Below, piece by piece: positions 17,430 through 26,377 of a DNA stretch of 64,000 bases. The stretch spans positions 4,836,001-4,900,000 of the forward strand of contig NZ_CP145732.1 of assembly GCF_036884845.1 (NCBI RefSeq), in the 5' to 3' direction. This DNA is from Pseudomonas sp. MAG733B (GTDB lineage: Bacteria > Pseudomonadota > Gammaproteobacteria > Pseudomonadales > Pseudomonadaceae). Below the pieces are notes generated by a model. The model was not told the origin of the DNA. It ran no database searches and saw nothing but the letters and a program-made list of their open reading frames with translations. Each line of letters starts with the position of its first letter. Position 1 is the first letter of the stretch. The translations under genes were made by a program, and so were the position numbers.

Positions 17430-20400
17430 TCATCCCTGCATCACGGGAAGCGTGAACTGAACCGTGGCACCGCAAGGCTGGTTGGCGCTTGCCCACAAAC
17501 GACCGCCATGAGCCTCGATGATCGAACGACAAATCGACAACCCCAACCCCAGCCCCGTGGGTTTGGTGGTGTAGAACGAGGTGAACACCTGATCGGTGTT
17601 TTCCACGAGAAATCCCGGCCCGGAATCGCTGACGCTCACCCGCAGGTAGCCCGCTTCTCCCGGCGCCACGCTGATCTGCAACTGCCGCTCGCCCTGGGCA
17701 GTCCCGCTCATGGCCTCAAGCGCATTCATGATCAGGTTGAGCAACACCTGTTGCAGCTCTACACGATCGCCTTCGATGAGGGGCAAACCGTCCATGAGTT
17801 GAGTTTGCAATGCGACGCCATTCTTCATGATCTGGCTACGGCTGAACTCGATCATTTCGCCGATCGCGGCGTTGATGTCCACCGGCCCCTTCTGTCGCGG
17901 CGCCTTGCGGATGTGCTGACGAATCCGCCCCAGCACGTCTGCTGCGCGGTTGGCATCGAGGATGAGTCGACTGAGCACATGACGCACCTCGTCGAGCTCG
18001 GGTGGCTCGGTGTTCAGCCAGCGCTGGGCGGCATTGGCATTGAGGATGGCGGCGGCAATCGGCTGGTTGACCTCGTGAGCGATCGACGCCACGAGCTGGC
18101 CCATGGTCGCGACACGGTTGGCGTGGGACAACTCGGTCTGCACCTCGCGATAGCGCCGCTCGCGCTCGGCAACCTCGCGATACAAACGGGTATTTTCCAA
18201 CGAAATGGCAGCCTGTGACGCCACCAGTTTGAGCACCGCGATCCGGTCCGGGCTGAACACCCCGGCGGTCAGATTGTTTTCCAGATAGAGCGCGCCTGTC
18301 AGCTTGGCCTGGTTCATCAACGGCAGGCAGAGGATCGAACGGGCGCGATGCTGACGGATGTAAGGGTCTGTAGAAAATGCCGCCTCGGTCACGGCATCGT
18401 CGAGCACAACGCTCTCGCGGGTGCGCAGGACTTGATAGAGAACCGACTCCGGTAGCACCTGCGAACTGACCGGGATATCGCGCAATTGCGTTGCGTTGTC
18501 GCCGGTAGTCACTTGCGCGGCGATCCGGTGTTCCGCGCAGGTCGAGAGAATCAACAAGCCCCGTTCGGCACCGGCCTGCTCGATGGCCGTGAACATGACT
18601 GTGTCGATCAGTTTTTCAAGAACGATTTCGCCCGACAACGCCTGGGAGACCTTGAGTACTGTGGCCAGGTCGAGGTGTTCGACCGCCGTGGCCATGGTGG
18701 TGGTCGAGCCCAGCAGGTGTTCTTCGGTACGCAGCGATGGATACTTCGCGTCGAGCTGCCGAACCTTGCCATCGGCGCCCCAACGCAGATAACCGTAACG
18801 GGCATCCTGCAAATAGACCCGGGCAATCTTGCCCAGGCCACGCGCGGCGTAGAAGCGAGATGCGAGCTCGTTGGCAAGCGCCTCGATCTGGATAAAGCCG
18901 CTGTTCTGCGCCATGTCGATGGCTTGTTCGTAAAGCAGCTCTGCCTCGACGACACGCCCTTCAACCCGAGCGATTTCGGCACCGACCAATGCCGCCCTGC
19001 TGGCAAAATTATCTGGACACTGTTGCGCCCAGGTCTGTAATTGCCGGTGACTGTCCTTCATGGCGCCCAGGTGCGGACCGTATTCGTCCGCCGGGATGCT
19101 GTCACACCAGGCGGCCCGGGCTAATGCGTCATAGAAGTAAAACTCGGCTTCCTCGAAAAACGACTGGCATACCCAAAGCAGCTGTTGCGCCTTGGCGGCA
19201 GCTGCCATGGCTGCCTCGGGATCGTCGGCCATGTAGCGGGCCTGCAACTTGCGAACCCAATAAAGACACTCGGCCAGCACCAGATCCGGGTTGCTGGACA
19301 AATGGGCTTCGGTGTCGGGCTCGTTCAACTCGCCTTCGTCGAGACGGCCAAACGTGGTCGTCAGGCCCCGGAGCATGCGGATCAGTGCAAGTTGGGTGTT
19401 GATGAAATCCACGACCAGCCCGAAGCGCACCGTCTTCGCGTAATCGAGGCCGCGTTCGGCTTCGATTTGCACGTCGGGCAACACCTCGCCGGCGAACAGC
19501 AGGTCAGCCGTAAGATTGTTGCCCGCATAAGCGCCGTATGGCAGGTCGCCGATGCGGTTCGCCGCCGCAAAGGAACGGCGCAGCAGTTCGCGACATTCGG
19601 CCACGGGCCTCATCCAGCGCACGGCAAAACACGAGAAGCACAGGTAGGTGCTGGCCTCGAATCGCGTAAGCCCACGTCGCTCAATGAGTTCGCAGCCGAG
19701 CTGACCGAAGCGGAACCCCATCTGGTAGTCACCAAAACGCCGGCCCGCTACCCTGAATAGATTGGCGTAAAGCACGCAGGAGGCATCGCAGTTGCCCCAC
19801 TCGAGGCTGAGACTGATCGCCTTGCAGATCGACAGGCACGACAGATTGAAATCAGTCTGCAAGGCTGGCGCGAAAAGCTTGCCCAGCGCGTTGACTGTGA
19901 CGAGTGATGTTGCATCCTTCATCAGCGGTAAATCGATGAGATCTTCAATGGCCCGATCCCCCAGCAGCGAGCCGATCTGTTCATATTCGCGGCGTACTTC
20001 ATCGTCATTCGGATGGGCTGACCACTCGATGCCCACATGACGCAGGTAGTCGAGGCAAACGGCGACCGCGCCATCGCTACGATCAAGCAGCAGATAAACG
20101 TCCATTTGCAGGCAGGCGACGTCGGCGCGTTCGATCGTGGTTGCGGCGCGTTTCGACAGTGCCGTCAGGCGCTCATCCGCGACCGATAGCTGCCCGGTCA
20201 GGAATTCGCATTCGGCCCGGTTCAACTCCAGCGCGAACATCAGCTCATGGCGATGCGTCCAGCCATCTTCATCCAATAGCTGTGCACCGGTGCTGAGGTA
20301 GTTGAGCGCGGAGGCGTAAGCCGTTGACGCCTTGGCGCGCTGGCCGGCCATCAAGTTGAAACCGGCCAGTTGCACCCGCTCGTTCTGCTCGGTGAGCAGT

Positions 20401-22526
20401 GCGGCACCGCGATTGAGCTGACCGACGATTTCAAAGATTGCCGCTTCCAGGTCTGCCGCAGGCGTCTGCGCGGCGAGCAGCCGGCCGGTGCGCAGATGAG
20501 CCTGGGCGCGGGAATCCCTGGGGATCAGTGAATACGCGGCCTCATGGATGCGGTCATGGACAAAGCCATACGCGCCCTCCAGCCGCTCGACCAGTTCCTG
20601 GCGAATCGCTTCCCACAACACCGTACGGACCTGTGCCTTGGGCATCCCCATGGCGGTTGAAAGCGCAGTGATAGTCGCGACGTTTCCCAGACAGGCAAGT
20701 TGCTGCAATGCCTGCTGTGTCTCGGCCGACAAGCGAGTCAGTTTGTCGACCATCAGGTCGACGATGTTGTCGGTGTAGCCCTTGGCATGGATGCGATCCG
20801 GGTCCCAGCACCATCGGCGTGCATCGTGATCGAACGTCAGCAGTTGCTCCTCGGCGAGCGCATGCAGGAACTGGATCACAAAAAATGGATTGCCCGCGGT
20901 CTTGTCCAGCACCAACTGCGCCAGCGGTTCGATATGCGCAATCTCGTCATGCAGCGCCTCGGCGATCAACTGCTCGATGTGTGCCTTGGCCAGCGGTGCC
21001 AGCGTGATCTCATCGACCCTGCCGCCCGCAGCGCGAATGGCCTTGAGCTTGCTCGACAGCGGGTGTGTGACATCCACTTCGTTGCTGCGATAGGCGCCCA
21101 CCAGCATCAGGTGGCGCATGTCCGGGCTGGTCAGCAGATCCTCCAGCAGGTCGAGCGTCGCCGCGTCGAGCCATTGCAGATCGTCGAGAAACAAGGCCAG
21201 CGGATGCTCGGCCCGGGCAAACACACCGATAAAGCGCCGGAACACCAGAAGGAAACGCCGTTGTGCCTGCTGCGGGTCAAGGGCCGGAACCGCTGGTGGT
21301 TCGCCGATGATGAGTTTGAGTTCCGGAATGAGGTCGGTCATCAGCCGCGCATTGGCATCCAGCGCCTGTTGCAACGCGTCACGCCAGTGCGCCAGCTCCG
21401 TGTCGTTCTTGCCCAGCAGCGTGCGCACCAGGCTTTGAAAGGCCTGTACCAGCGTCGAATAAGGAATGTCGCGCCGGTATTGATCGAACTTGCCGGAGGC
21501 GAAAATTCCGCGCGGCGGCACCAGCACTTTGTGCAGTTCGTTGACCACCGACGACTTGCCTATACCGGAATAACCGGTGACCAACACCAGCTCCGGCGCA
21601 CCGTTTTCTACGATTCGCCCGAAGGCGGCAACCAGCGTTTCAACCTCGCGCTCGCGCCCATAGAGTTTCTCGGGCACCAGCAGCCGATCGGACGTGCCGT
21701 GCTCACTCAGCGTAAAGTCGTTGATCCGGCCCAGGTTCTGCCAATCCGCCAGGCATCGGCGCAGGTCATGCTCTATCCCCGCAGCCGTCTGATAGCGCTC
21801 CTCGGCGGTTTTGGCCAATAGCTTCATGACAATGTCGGAGAGCGCTTCGGGAACGGTTTCAACCCGCGAATTCGGTGGTTGCGGCTTTTTCGCGATATGG
21901 CAATGCACCCACTCTATGGGGTCGGTCGCGGTAAAGGGCAGCGAGCCGGTCAGCATCTGATACAGGGTGACGCCGAAGGAATAGAGGTCGCTGCGCGAAT
22001 CGATCGAGCGGTTCATCCGGCCGGTCTGCTCAGGTGCCATGTAGGCGAGCGTGCCGGCGATGGTCTCGGGCGCCTGCCGTTCGCGCGGCAGCCGTGAGGC
22101 CAGGCCGAATCCGGTGAGCCGGGCCTGTCCGTCAGCGCAGTTCACCAGGATATGACTGGGCTTGATGTCTTTATGGACAAGTCCACGTTGGTGGAGCTTG
22201 CCCAGGACCACCGCGACGCTGATGGCGTGATGCAGAAAAGCGCTGATTTCCATGGGCGCCACCAACCACTGCACGAGCGGTTCGCCACCGGGATCTTCGA
22301 GCACCAACTGCATCTGCCCACCTTCACGCACCATCTCAAGCGGTCGAACCGCCCAGCTACGGTCCAGTTCGTCCTTCAGTGCAAATTCGTGGGTAAGACG
22401 GCCAAGGCAGGCCGGAAGCGGCTGTGCGGCAGCAGGTCGCGCCACCAGCACACTGCAATCACCGCCCGTGCCCGAGCGCAGTTCCCGGCAGAAGATACGC
22501 TCACCATCGTCCCATAATATCTGCAT
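17430..22526 (-). CDS. Giant Ser/Thr kinase-AAA ATPase-GAF-histidine kinase hybrid
   Basis: 1698 residues. In order: Ser/Thr kinase-like domain (HKDIKPSHIL catalytic loop, GTLAYMAPEQTGRMN, SRSDLYSFGVTLYQML); AAA/NACHT-like ATPase (Walker A VTGYSGIGKSSV, Walker B LALFLDDLQWLD); a long helical TPR-like middle; GAF (about 1290-1440); HisKA with MGQLVASIAHEVNQPIAAAI; HATPase with LLNLIMNALEAM, SDSGPGF and LGLGLSICRSI. The DFG motif reads LTGFGLAS, lacking the Mg-binding Asp, so kinase activity of the first domain is doubtful. The histidine kinase looks intact. Start 22526 (MQILWDDGERIF) fits the family; the frame extends to 22592. Likely partners are the FixJ-like regulator downstream and the divergent receiver at 22808. 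Confidence 0.88.
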   Translation of the reverse strand: MQILWDDGERIFCRELRSGTGGDCSVLVARPAAAQPLPACLGRLTHEFALKDELDRSWAVRPLEMVREGGQMQLVLEDPGGEPLVQWLVAPMEISAFLHHAISVAVVLGKLHQRGLVHKDIKPSHILVNCADGQARLTGFGLASRLPRERQAPETIAGTLAYMAPEQTGRMNRSIDSRSDLYSFGVTLYQMLTGSLPFTATDPIEWVHCHIAKKPQPPNSRVETVPEALSDIVMKLLAKTAEERYQTAAGIEHDLRRCLADWQNLGRINDFTLSEHGTSDRLLVPEKLYGREREVETLVAAFGRIVENGAPELVLVTGYSGIGKSSVVNELHKVLVPPRGIFASGKFDQYRRDIPYSTLVQAFQSLVRTLLGKNDTELAHWRDALQQALDANARLMTDLIPELKLIIGEPPAVPALDPQQAQRRFLLVFRRFIGVFARAEHPLALFLDDLQWLDAATLDLLEDLLTSPDMRHLMLVGAYRSNEVDVTHPLSSKLKAIRAAGGRVDEITLAPLAKAHIEQLIAEALHDEIAHIEPLAQLVLDKTAGNPFFVIQFLHALAEEQLLTFDHDARRWCWDPDRIHAKGYTDNIVDLMVDKLTRLSAETQQALQQLACLGNVATITALSTAMGMPKAQVRTVLWEAIRQELVERLEGAYGFVHDRIHEAAYSLIPRDSRAQAHLRTGRLLAAQTPAADLEAAIFEIVGQLNRGAALLTEQNERVQLAGFNLMAGQRAKASTAYASALNYLSTGAQLLDEDGWTHRHELMFALELNRAECEFLTGQLSVADERLTALSKRAATTIERADVACLQMDVYLLLDRSDGAVAVCLDYLRHVGIEWSAHPNDDEVRREYEQIGSLLGDRAIEDLIDLPLMKDATSLVTVNALGKLFAPALQTDFNLSCLSICKAISLSLEWGNCDASCVLYANLFRVAGRRFGDYQMGFRFGQLGCELIERRGLTRFEASTYLCFSCFAVRWMRPVAECRELLRRSFAAANRIGDLPYGAYAGNNLTADLLFAGEVLPDVQIEAERGLDYAKTVRFGLVVDFINTQLALIRMLRGLTTTFGRLDEGELNEPDTEAHLSSNPDLVLAECLYWVRKLQARYMADDPEAAMAAAAKAQQLLWVCQSFFEEAEFYFYDALARAAWCDSIPADEYGPHLGAMKDSHRQLQTWAQQCPDNFASRAALVGAEIARVEGRVVEAELLYEQAIDMAQNSGFIQIEALANELASRFYAARGLGKIARVYLQDARYGYLRWGADGKVRQLDAKYPSLRTEEHLLGSTTTMATAVEHLDLATVLKVSQALSGEIVLEKLIDTVMFTAIEQAGAERGLLILSTCAEHRIAAQVTTGDNATQLRDIPVSSQVLPESVLYQVLRTRESVVLDDAVTEAAFSTDPYIRQHRARSILCLPLMNQAKLTGALYLENNLTAGVFSPDRIAVLKLVASQAAISLENTRLYREVAERERRYREVQTELSHANRVATMGQLVASIAHEVNQPIAAAILNANAAQRWLNTEPPELDEVRHVLSRLILDANRAADVLGRIRQHIRKAPRQKGPVDINAAIGEMIEFSRSQIMKNGVALQTQLMDGLPLIEGDRVELQQVLLNLIMNALEAMSGTAQGERQLQISVAPGEAGYLRVSVSDSGPGFLVENTDQVFTSFYTTKPTGLGLGLSICRSIIEAHGGRLWASANQPCGATVQFTLPVMQG

Positions 22527-22728
22527 GTTGTTATCCACCGGAGAGGGAACAAAAGTCGTGTCTTGTCTGCCGTTTGCCTTCGGGGCGGGCATCCGAAACG
22601 GTCGCGACGTTTCAGATTAGCTTCTTATCGCCACGCGCCAAGTAAACATCGTTGCCACGTGTACGATTGAACACCGCCCACGATGTCATCGAACGGCCTG
22701 CGCTACATCAACACTTAGATCTTAGCGA

Positions 22729-22780
22729 CCTATACATAGATATACTTTTCCCACCTTGAAGACCGCGTATCTTGTAGGTA
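22729..22780 (+). promoter_or_regulatory. Palindrome plus CGTATCTTG promoter, receiver gene 1
   Basis: TATACATAGATATACT at 22731-22746, then exactly 19 bp, then CGTATCTTGTAGGTA at 22766-22780, 28 bp before the start of the receiver gene. The same layout and spacing occur at 37735 and 44831. TATCTT could be the -10; the palindrome then overlaps the -35, as for a class II activator. Confidence 0.65.
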
Positions 22781-22807
22781 CAACCGGCGTAGTCACGAGC
22801 CCATTAC

Positions 22808-23200
22808 ATGACCCAATCCCCCCAGACACGCAGTGCCACAATTATTGCAATTGTCGATGATGACGATTCCGTTCGAAGTGCCCTGAATAGCCTGGTGCGG
22901 TCCGGCGGATATAAAACCCGAACCTATTGCAGCGCCCTGGAGTTTCTCGACGCTAACGCTTCCACCGAAACCCATTGCCTGATTTCCGATATCCAGATGC
23001 CGGGCATGAGCGGTGTCGAGATGCTTGAACAACTTATCGCGACGGGCTTTCACATTCCCACGATATTCATCACCGCCTATCCCGCAGCTGCTCCCCCTCT
23101 GGGCGCTCATACCCCGGAGTTGGTTGCCTGTCTGCCCAAACCCTGTGACGGCGACAGGCTGCTGAACTGCATCGAAGCCGCCCTGCTCCAGCGCCACTGA
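22808..23200 (+). CDS. Receiver-only response regulator 1
   Basis: 130 residues, a lone FixJ-type receiver: acidic pocket IVDDDDSVRSAL (residues 15-26), phosphoacceptor Asp61 in CLISDIQMPGMSG, Thr in FITA and Lys111 in LPKPCDGDRL. No output domain follows before the stop. CheY-like single-domain receivers act by protein contact or as phosphate sinks. It is divergent from the giant hybrid kinase, about 280 bp apart, which makes that kinase the first candidate partner. Two paralogs, at 37833 and 44927, share the promoter architecture. Confidence 0.88.
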   Translation: MTQSPQTRSATIIAIVDDDDSVRSALNSLVRSGGYKTRTYCSALEFLDANASTETHCLISDIQMPGMSGVEMLEQLIATGFHIPTIFITAYPAAAPPLGAHTPELVACLPKPCDGDRLLNCIEAALLQRH

Positions 23201-23297
23201 TCCGAATCCCCCTCTGCGTTACCTGTTTTGCAGCTCTCCAGCAGCCACTGGGCGTCAGTCACCTGCCACCCGACTGTCGAGCGTCGATCAGTTAGGC

Positions 23298-23711
23298 TCA
23301 CTTTTTGAGAGGCGTCACCAGCGGCATGTCATCGCTGTCGACGACGAACACCGCCAACAGGCGTGCTGGTTGACTGTCGCTGGCGTTGGCGCTGACCTCA
23401 TGTACGGAGCCCGGCTCCTCCACGAAGTTTTCGCCGACGTGGTAGACCTTTTCCGGCTCGCCTTTGATTTTGATGCGAAACGATCCTTCCAGGACCGTTG
23501 CATAGATGAAGGCCGTTTTCGGATGGGTGTGCGCCGGCGACGCGGCACCCGGCCCGTACTCGACGACCACGCCTTTCATGCTCTTGCCAGGAATGTTGGG
23601 AATGGGACGGTCGAACACCACCGTCACCTTGCCGGGAGGCGGCTCAGCGGCCGACGCCGCGCCGATCGAAAGCACTGTGAAAACAGCGGCCAACAGCATG
23701 CGAGTAACCAT
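23298..23711 (-). CDS. Exported cupin-domain protein
   Basis: 137 residues: signal peptide (MLLAAVFTVLSIGAASA, cleavage before AEPPP) then one cupin with PAHTHPKTAFIYATVLEGSF, shown in part as PAHTHPKTAFIYA, and a second half VGENFVEEPGSVHEVSAN. Two His in motif 1 and one in motif 2 suggest metal binding. ATG 23711 has GGAG 8 nt upstream. It lies 43 bp downstream of the NmrA-like gene on the same strand, and these two probably form one transcript opposite the wHTH-TPR regulator. Confidence 0.82.
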   Translation of the reverse strand: MVTRMLLAAVFTVLSIGAASAAEPPPGKVTVVFDRPIPNIPGKSMKGVVVEYGPGAASPAHTHPKTAFIYATVLEGSFRIKIKGEPEKVYHVGENFVEEPGSVHEVSANASDSQPARLLAVFVVDSDDMPLVTPLKK

Positions 23712-23754
23712 GGCATTTGCTCCTACGTGGGTGGGGATGTGATGGGGCGAATTG

Positions 23755-24507
23755 TCAGCGGTTCGCCGACAGGGCAAACCAGTCTTCGAAGCGGATCGCG
23801 CCCAGACGGGCACTCTTGCCGGCGGTCAGCGATTGATCGTCGAGCACGGCGCCGAAGTAGCGGGCGTTCACGTCCGGCACGACTTTGCGTTTGTCCCCGG
23901 TTGCCTGCATAAAGCGCCTGACCAGTTCGTCGATCGGCAGGGCTTCGGGACCGGCGACTTCGACCGTGCCGTTGACTGGCGCTGCCAGTACAACATCCGC
24001 CAGCGCGGCCACTACATCGTCGGACGCTATCGGCTGGATCAGCGCCGGCGAAGCACGAACCTCCTCGCCGACGGTAAACGACTGGACAATGCCGCCGACA
24101 AATTCGAAGAACTGCGTGGCACGCAGCAGAGTGTAAGGAATGCCGGATGCCTTGATGATGTTTTCCTGCGCGACTTTGGCCCGGAAGTAACCGTTTTCAG
24201 GCAGCCGCTCGGTGCCGACAATCGACAGGGCAACGTGATGGCGAACCCCGGCAGCAGCTTCGGCAGCCAGCAGGTTGCGGCTCGACGTTTCGAAAAAATC
24301 GAGAACGGCCTGGTCCTCCCACGACGGCGCATTTGCCACATCAACCACCACATCAGCGCCATCCATCGCTTCGGCCAGGCCTTCGCGGGTGATGCTGTTC
24401 ACGCCCGTGCTGGGGCTGGCGGCGAACGCGTCATGGCCGCGCTCGCGCAGGGTGTTCACAAGTTTCGATCCAATGAGGCCGGAGCCTCCGATAACGACGA
24501 TCTTCAT
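23755..24507 (-). CDS. NmrA/atypical SDR NAD(P)-binding protein
   Basis: 250 residues: Rossmann start MKIVVIGGSGLIGSKLVNTL with the GGxGxxG motif of atypical short-chain reductases, VVVDVANAPSWEDQAVLDFF and PYTLLRATQFFEFVGGI typical of NmrA-like/NAD(P)H-binding proteins. The classical YxxxK is not evident, so it may be a sensor or a quinone-reductase-like enzyme. GGAG lies 7 nt before ATG 24507. It is divergent from the wHTH-TPR regulator, which may control it. Confidence 0.82.
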   Translation of the reverse strand: MKIVVIGGSGLIGSKLVNTLRERGHDAFAASPSTGVNSITREGLAEAMDGADVVVDVANAPSWEDQAVLDFFETSSRNLLAAEAAAGVRHHVALSIVGTERLPENGYFRAKVAQENIIKASGIPYTLLRATQFFEFVGGIVQSFTVGEEVRASPALIQPIASDDVVAALADVVLAAPVNGTVEVAGPEALPIDELVRRFMQATGDKRKVVPDVNARYFGAVLDDQSLTAGKSARLGAIRFEDWFALSANR

Positions 24508-24759
24508 GGGTTTACTCCACTTGTCGACGGCAATCATTGCGTCGGTGTGGAGCAAGATTGCCTGCCCGCGCGCGGCGAGTCCTTGCGCCGGGCTTGGGTT
24601 TGCCTTGGCGAACGCTTGGATTTACGTCCAAGGAAATTCTTGATCGTCCAGCGGCCCTTGCCGCTGACGGTGCAGCGGCGTTCGACCTGCCGTATCATCA
24701 GCGTCAGATACCAATCGCCAGTCGCCTGGGACACGGAGTTGAGGGCGCTTCGCCAGGGG

Positions 24760-26355
24760 ATGCTCACTTTGCAGTTCGCATTTGATGACTTCGTGCTCGA
24801 TCAGGATCGCCGGGAGCTGACCTTGCGCGGGCAAGTCGTGGCCGTCGGCCCGCAGGTCTTCGATCTGTTGCTGCTGTTCGTCAGCAACCCCGAGCGCGTG
24901 GTCAGCAAGGACGACTTGCTCGAAGCCGTCTGGAGCGGCCGGATCGTCTCGGAATCGACGATCACCAGCCACATCAATGCGGTGCGCAAGGCCGTCGGCG
25001 ATACCGGCGAAGAACAGCGCCTTGTGCGCACGGTCGCCCGCAAGGGTTACCGCTTTGTCGGGCAGGTCAATGTCGAAAATAACGGGCAACAGCGCCAGCC
25101 CGACATCAACGAATACGCGACTTCTTCCAGGCAAACGCCCTCCTCAGCGCTGGTTCTTCCGGACAAACCCTCGATCACCGTTTTGCCCTTCCACAACCTC
25201 AGTGGCGATCCAGAGCAGGAATATTTCGCCGACGGCGTGGTGGAGGACATCATCGCCGCCCTGTCGCGCATCCGCTGGCTGTTCGTCATTGCGCGCAATT
25301 CGAGTTTCACGTTCAAGGGCCGGGCGGTGGACGCCAGAGGCGTTGGCCAGGAACTGGGCGTTCGTTACGTGCTGGAAGGCAGCGTGCGAAAGTGCGGGAA
25401 CAAGGTGCGCATCACCGGGCAATTGATCGACGCAACGAACGGCACGCACATCTGGGCGGAGCGTTTCGAAGGCCTGCTCGACGATATCTTCGAACTACAG
25501 GATCAGATCGCCGAAAGCGTGGTCGGCGCCATCGCGCCGCAACTCGAACGGGCAGAAATCGAACGCGCCAAACGCAAGCCGACGGACAGTCTCGACGCCT
25601 ACGATTATTACCTGCGTGGCATGGCCAAACTGCACAGCGGCAACCGGGAAGCCATCGAGGAAGCGCTGCCGATGTTCTACACGGCCATCGAACTCGATGC
25701 GGAATTTGCCTCGGCCTACGGCATGGCCGCCTGGTGTCACTTCTGGCGCAAGCTCAATGGCTGGATGATCGATCGGCCTGCCGAGATCGCCGAGGGAATT
25801 CGGCTCGCGCGCCTGGCGGTGGCGCTCGGCCGCGATGATGCAGTCGCATTAACGCGCGGCGGGCATGCACTGAGCCATCTCGCCGGCGAGGTCGACGGCG
25901 GCATTGCCCTGCTCGACCGGGCGCGCCTGCTCAACCCCAACTTCGCGCCCGCCTGGTTCCTCGGCGGCATCCTGCGCGCGCTGCACGGTGAAACCGACGC
26001 GGCCATCAAGGACTTGAACCATGCCGTTCGCTTGAGTCCGCTGGACCCGGAAATGTTCCGGATGCAGATCGGCATGGCGCTGGCGCACTTTTTCGCCGGA
26101 CACTTTGATGCCGCTAAGGACTGGGCGGAAAAGGCCTTGGGCAACCTGCCCAGTCTGCTGCCTCCGGTGGCGTTGGTGGCGGCCTGTCATGCACTCAGCG
26201 GGCGCATGGATAAAGCGAAAGTGGCGATGCAGCGCCTGCACGAACTGGATCCCTCTTTGCGCATTTCCAACTTGAAAGACTGGCTGCCGATCCAGCGCCC
26301 CGAAGACTTCGCCCGGTTTGCCGATGGGCTGCGGTTGGCGGGATTGCCGGAGTGA
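24760..26355 (+). CDS. OmpR-type wHTH regulator with TolB-like and TPR domains
   Basis: 531 residues. An OmpR/CadC-type winged helix (residues about 5-100: LTLRGQVVAVGPQVFDLLLL, TSHINAVRKAVGD, VARKGYRFVGQV) is followed by a TolB-amino-terminal-like/cyclase-associated domain (ITVLPFHNLSGDPEQEYFAD, FVIARNSSFTFKG, VRYVLEGSVRK) and TPR repeats to the end. No transmembrane helix separates them, so it is a soluble regulator unlike CadC. The frame is open from 23752, but the upstream part overlaps the NmrA gene in antisense. ATG 24760 has AGGGG adjacent and TTG 24769 is an alternative. Neighbouring NmrA and cupin genes are likely targets. Confidence 0.85.
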   Translation: MLTLQFAFDDFVLDQDRRELTLRGQVVAVGPQVFDLLLLFVSNPERVVSKDDLLEAVWSGRIVSESTITSHINAVRKAVGDTGEEQRLVRTVARKGYRFVGQVNVENNGQQRQPDINEYATSSRQTPSSALVLPDKPSITVLPFHNLSGDPEQEYFADGVVEDIIAALSRIRWLFVIARNSSFTFKGRAVDARGVGQELGVRYVLEGSVRKCGNKVRITGQLIDATNGTHIWAERFEGLLDDIFELQDQIAESVVGAIAPQLERAEIERAKRKPTDSLDAYDYYLRGMAKLHSGNREAIEEALPMFYTAIELDAEFASAYGMAAWCHFWRKLNGWMIDRPAEIAEGIRLARLAVALGRDDAVALTRGGHALSHLAGEVDGGIALLDRARLLNPNFAPAWFLGGILRALHGETDAAIKDLNHAVRLSPLDPEMFRMQIGMALAHFFAGHFDAAKDWAEKALGNLPSLLPPVALVAACHALSGRMDKAKVAMQRLHELDPSLRISNLKDWLPIQRPEDFARFADGLRLAGLPE

Positions 26356-26377
26356 TCGCAACTGGCTGGTCCCTGGG

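Noticed and set aside
20700..21821. 373-codon plus-strand frame inside the giant hybrid kinase
   Set aside because: Antisense of the AAA region, where Walker motifs are on the minus strand.
23752..24759. Upstream extension of the wHTH-TPR regulator frame
   Set aside because: Lies antisense to the NmrA-like gene and has no domain; the winged helix starts at about 24775.
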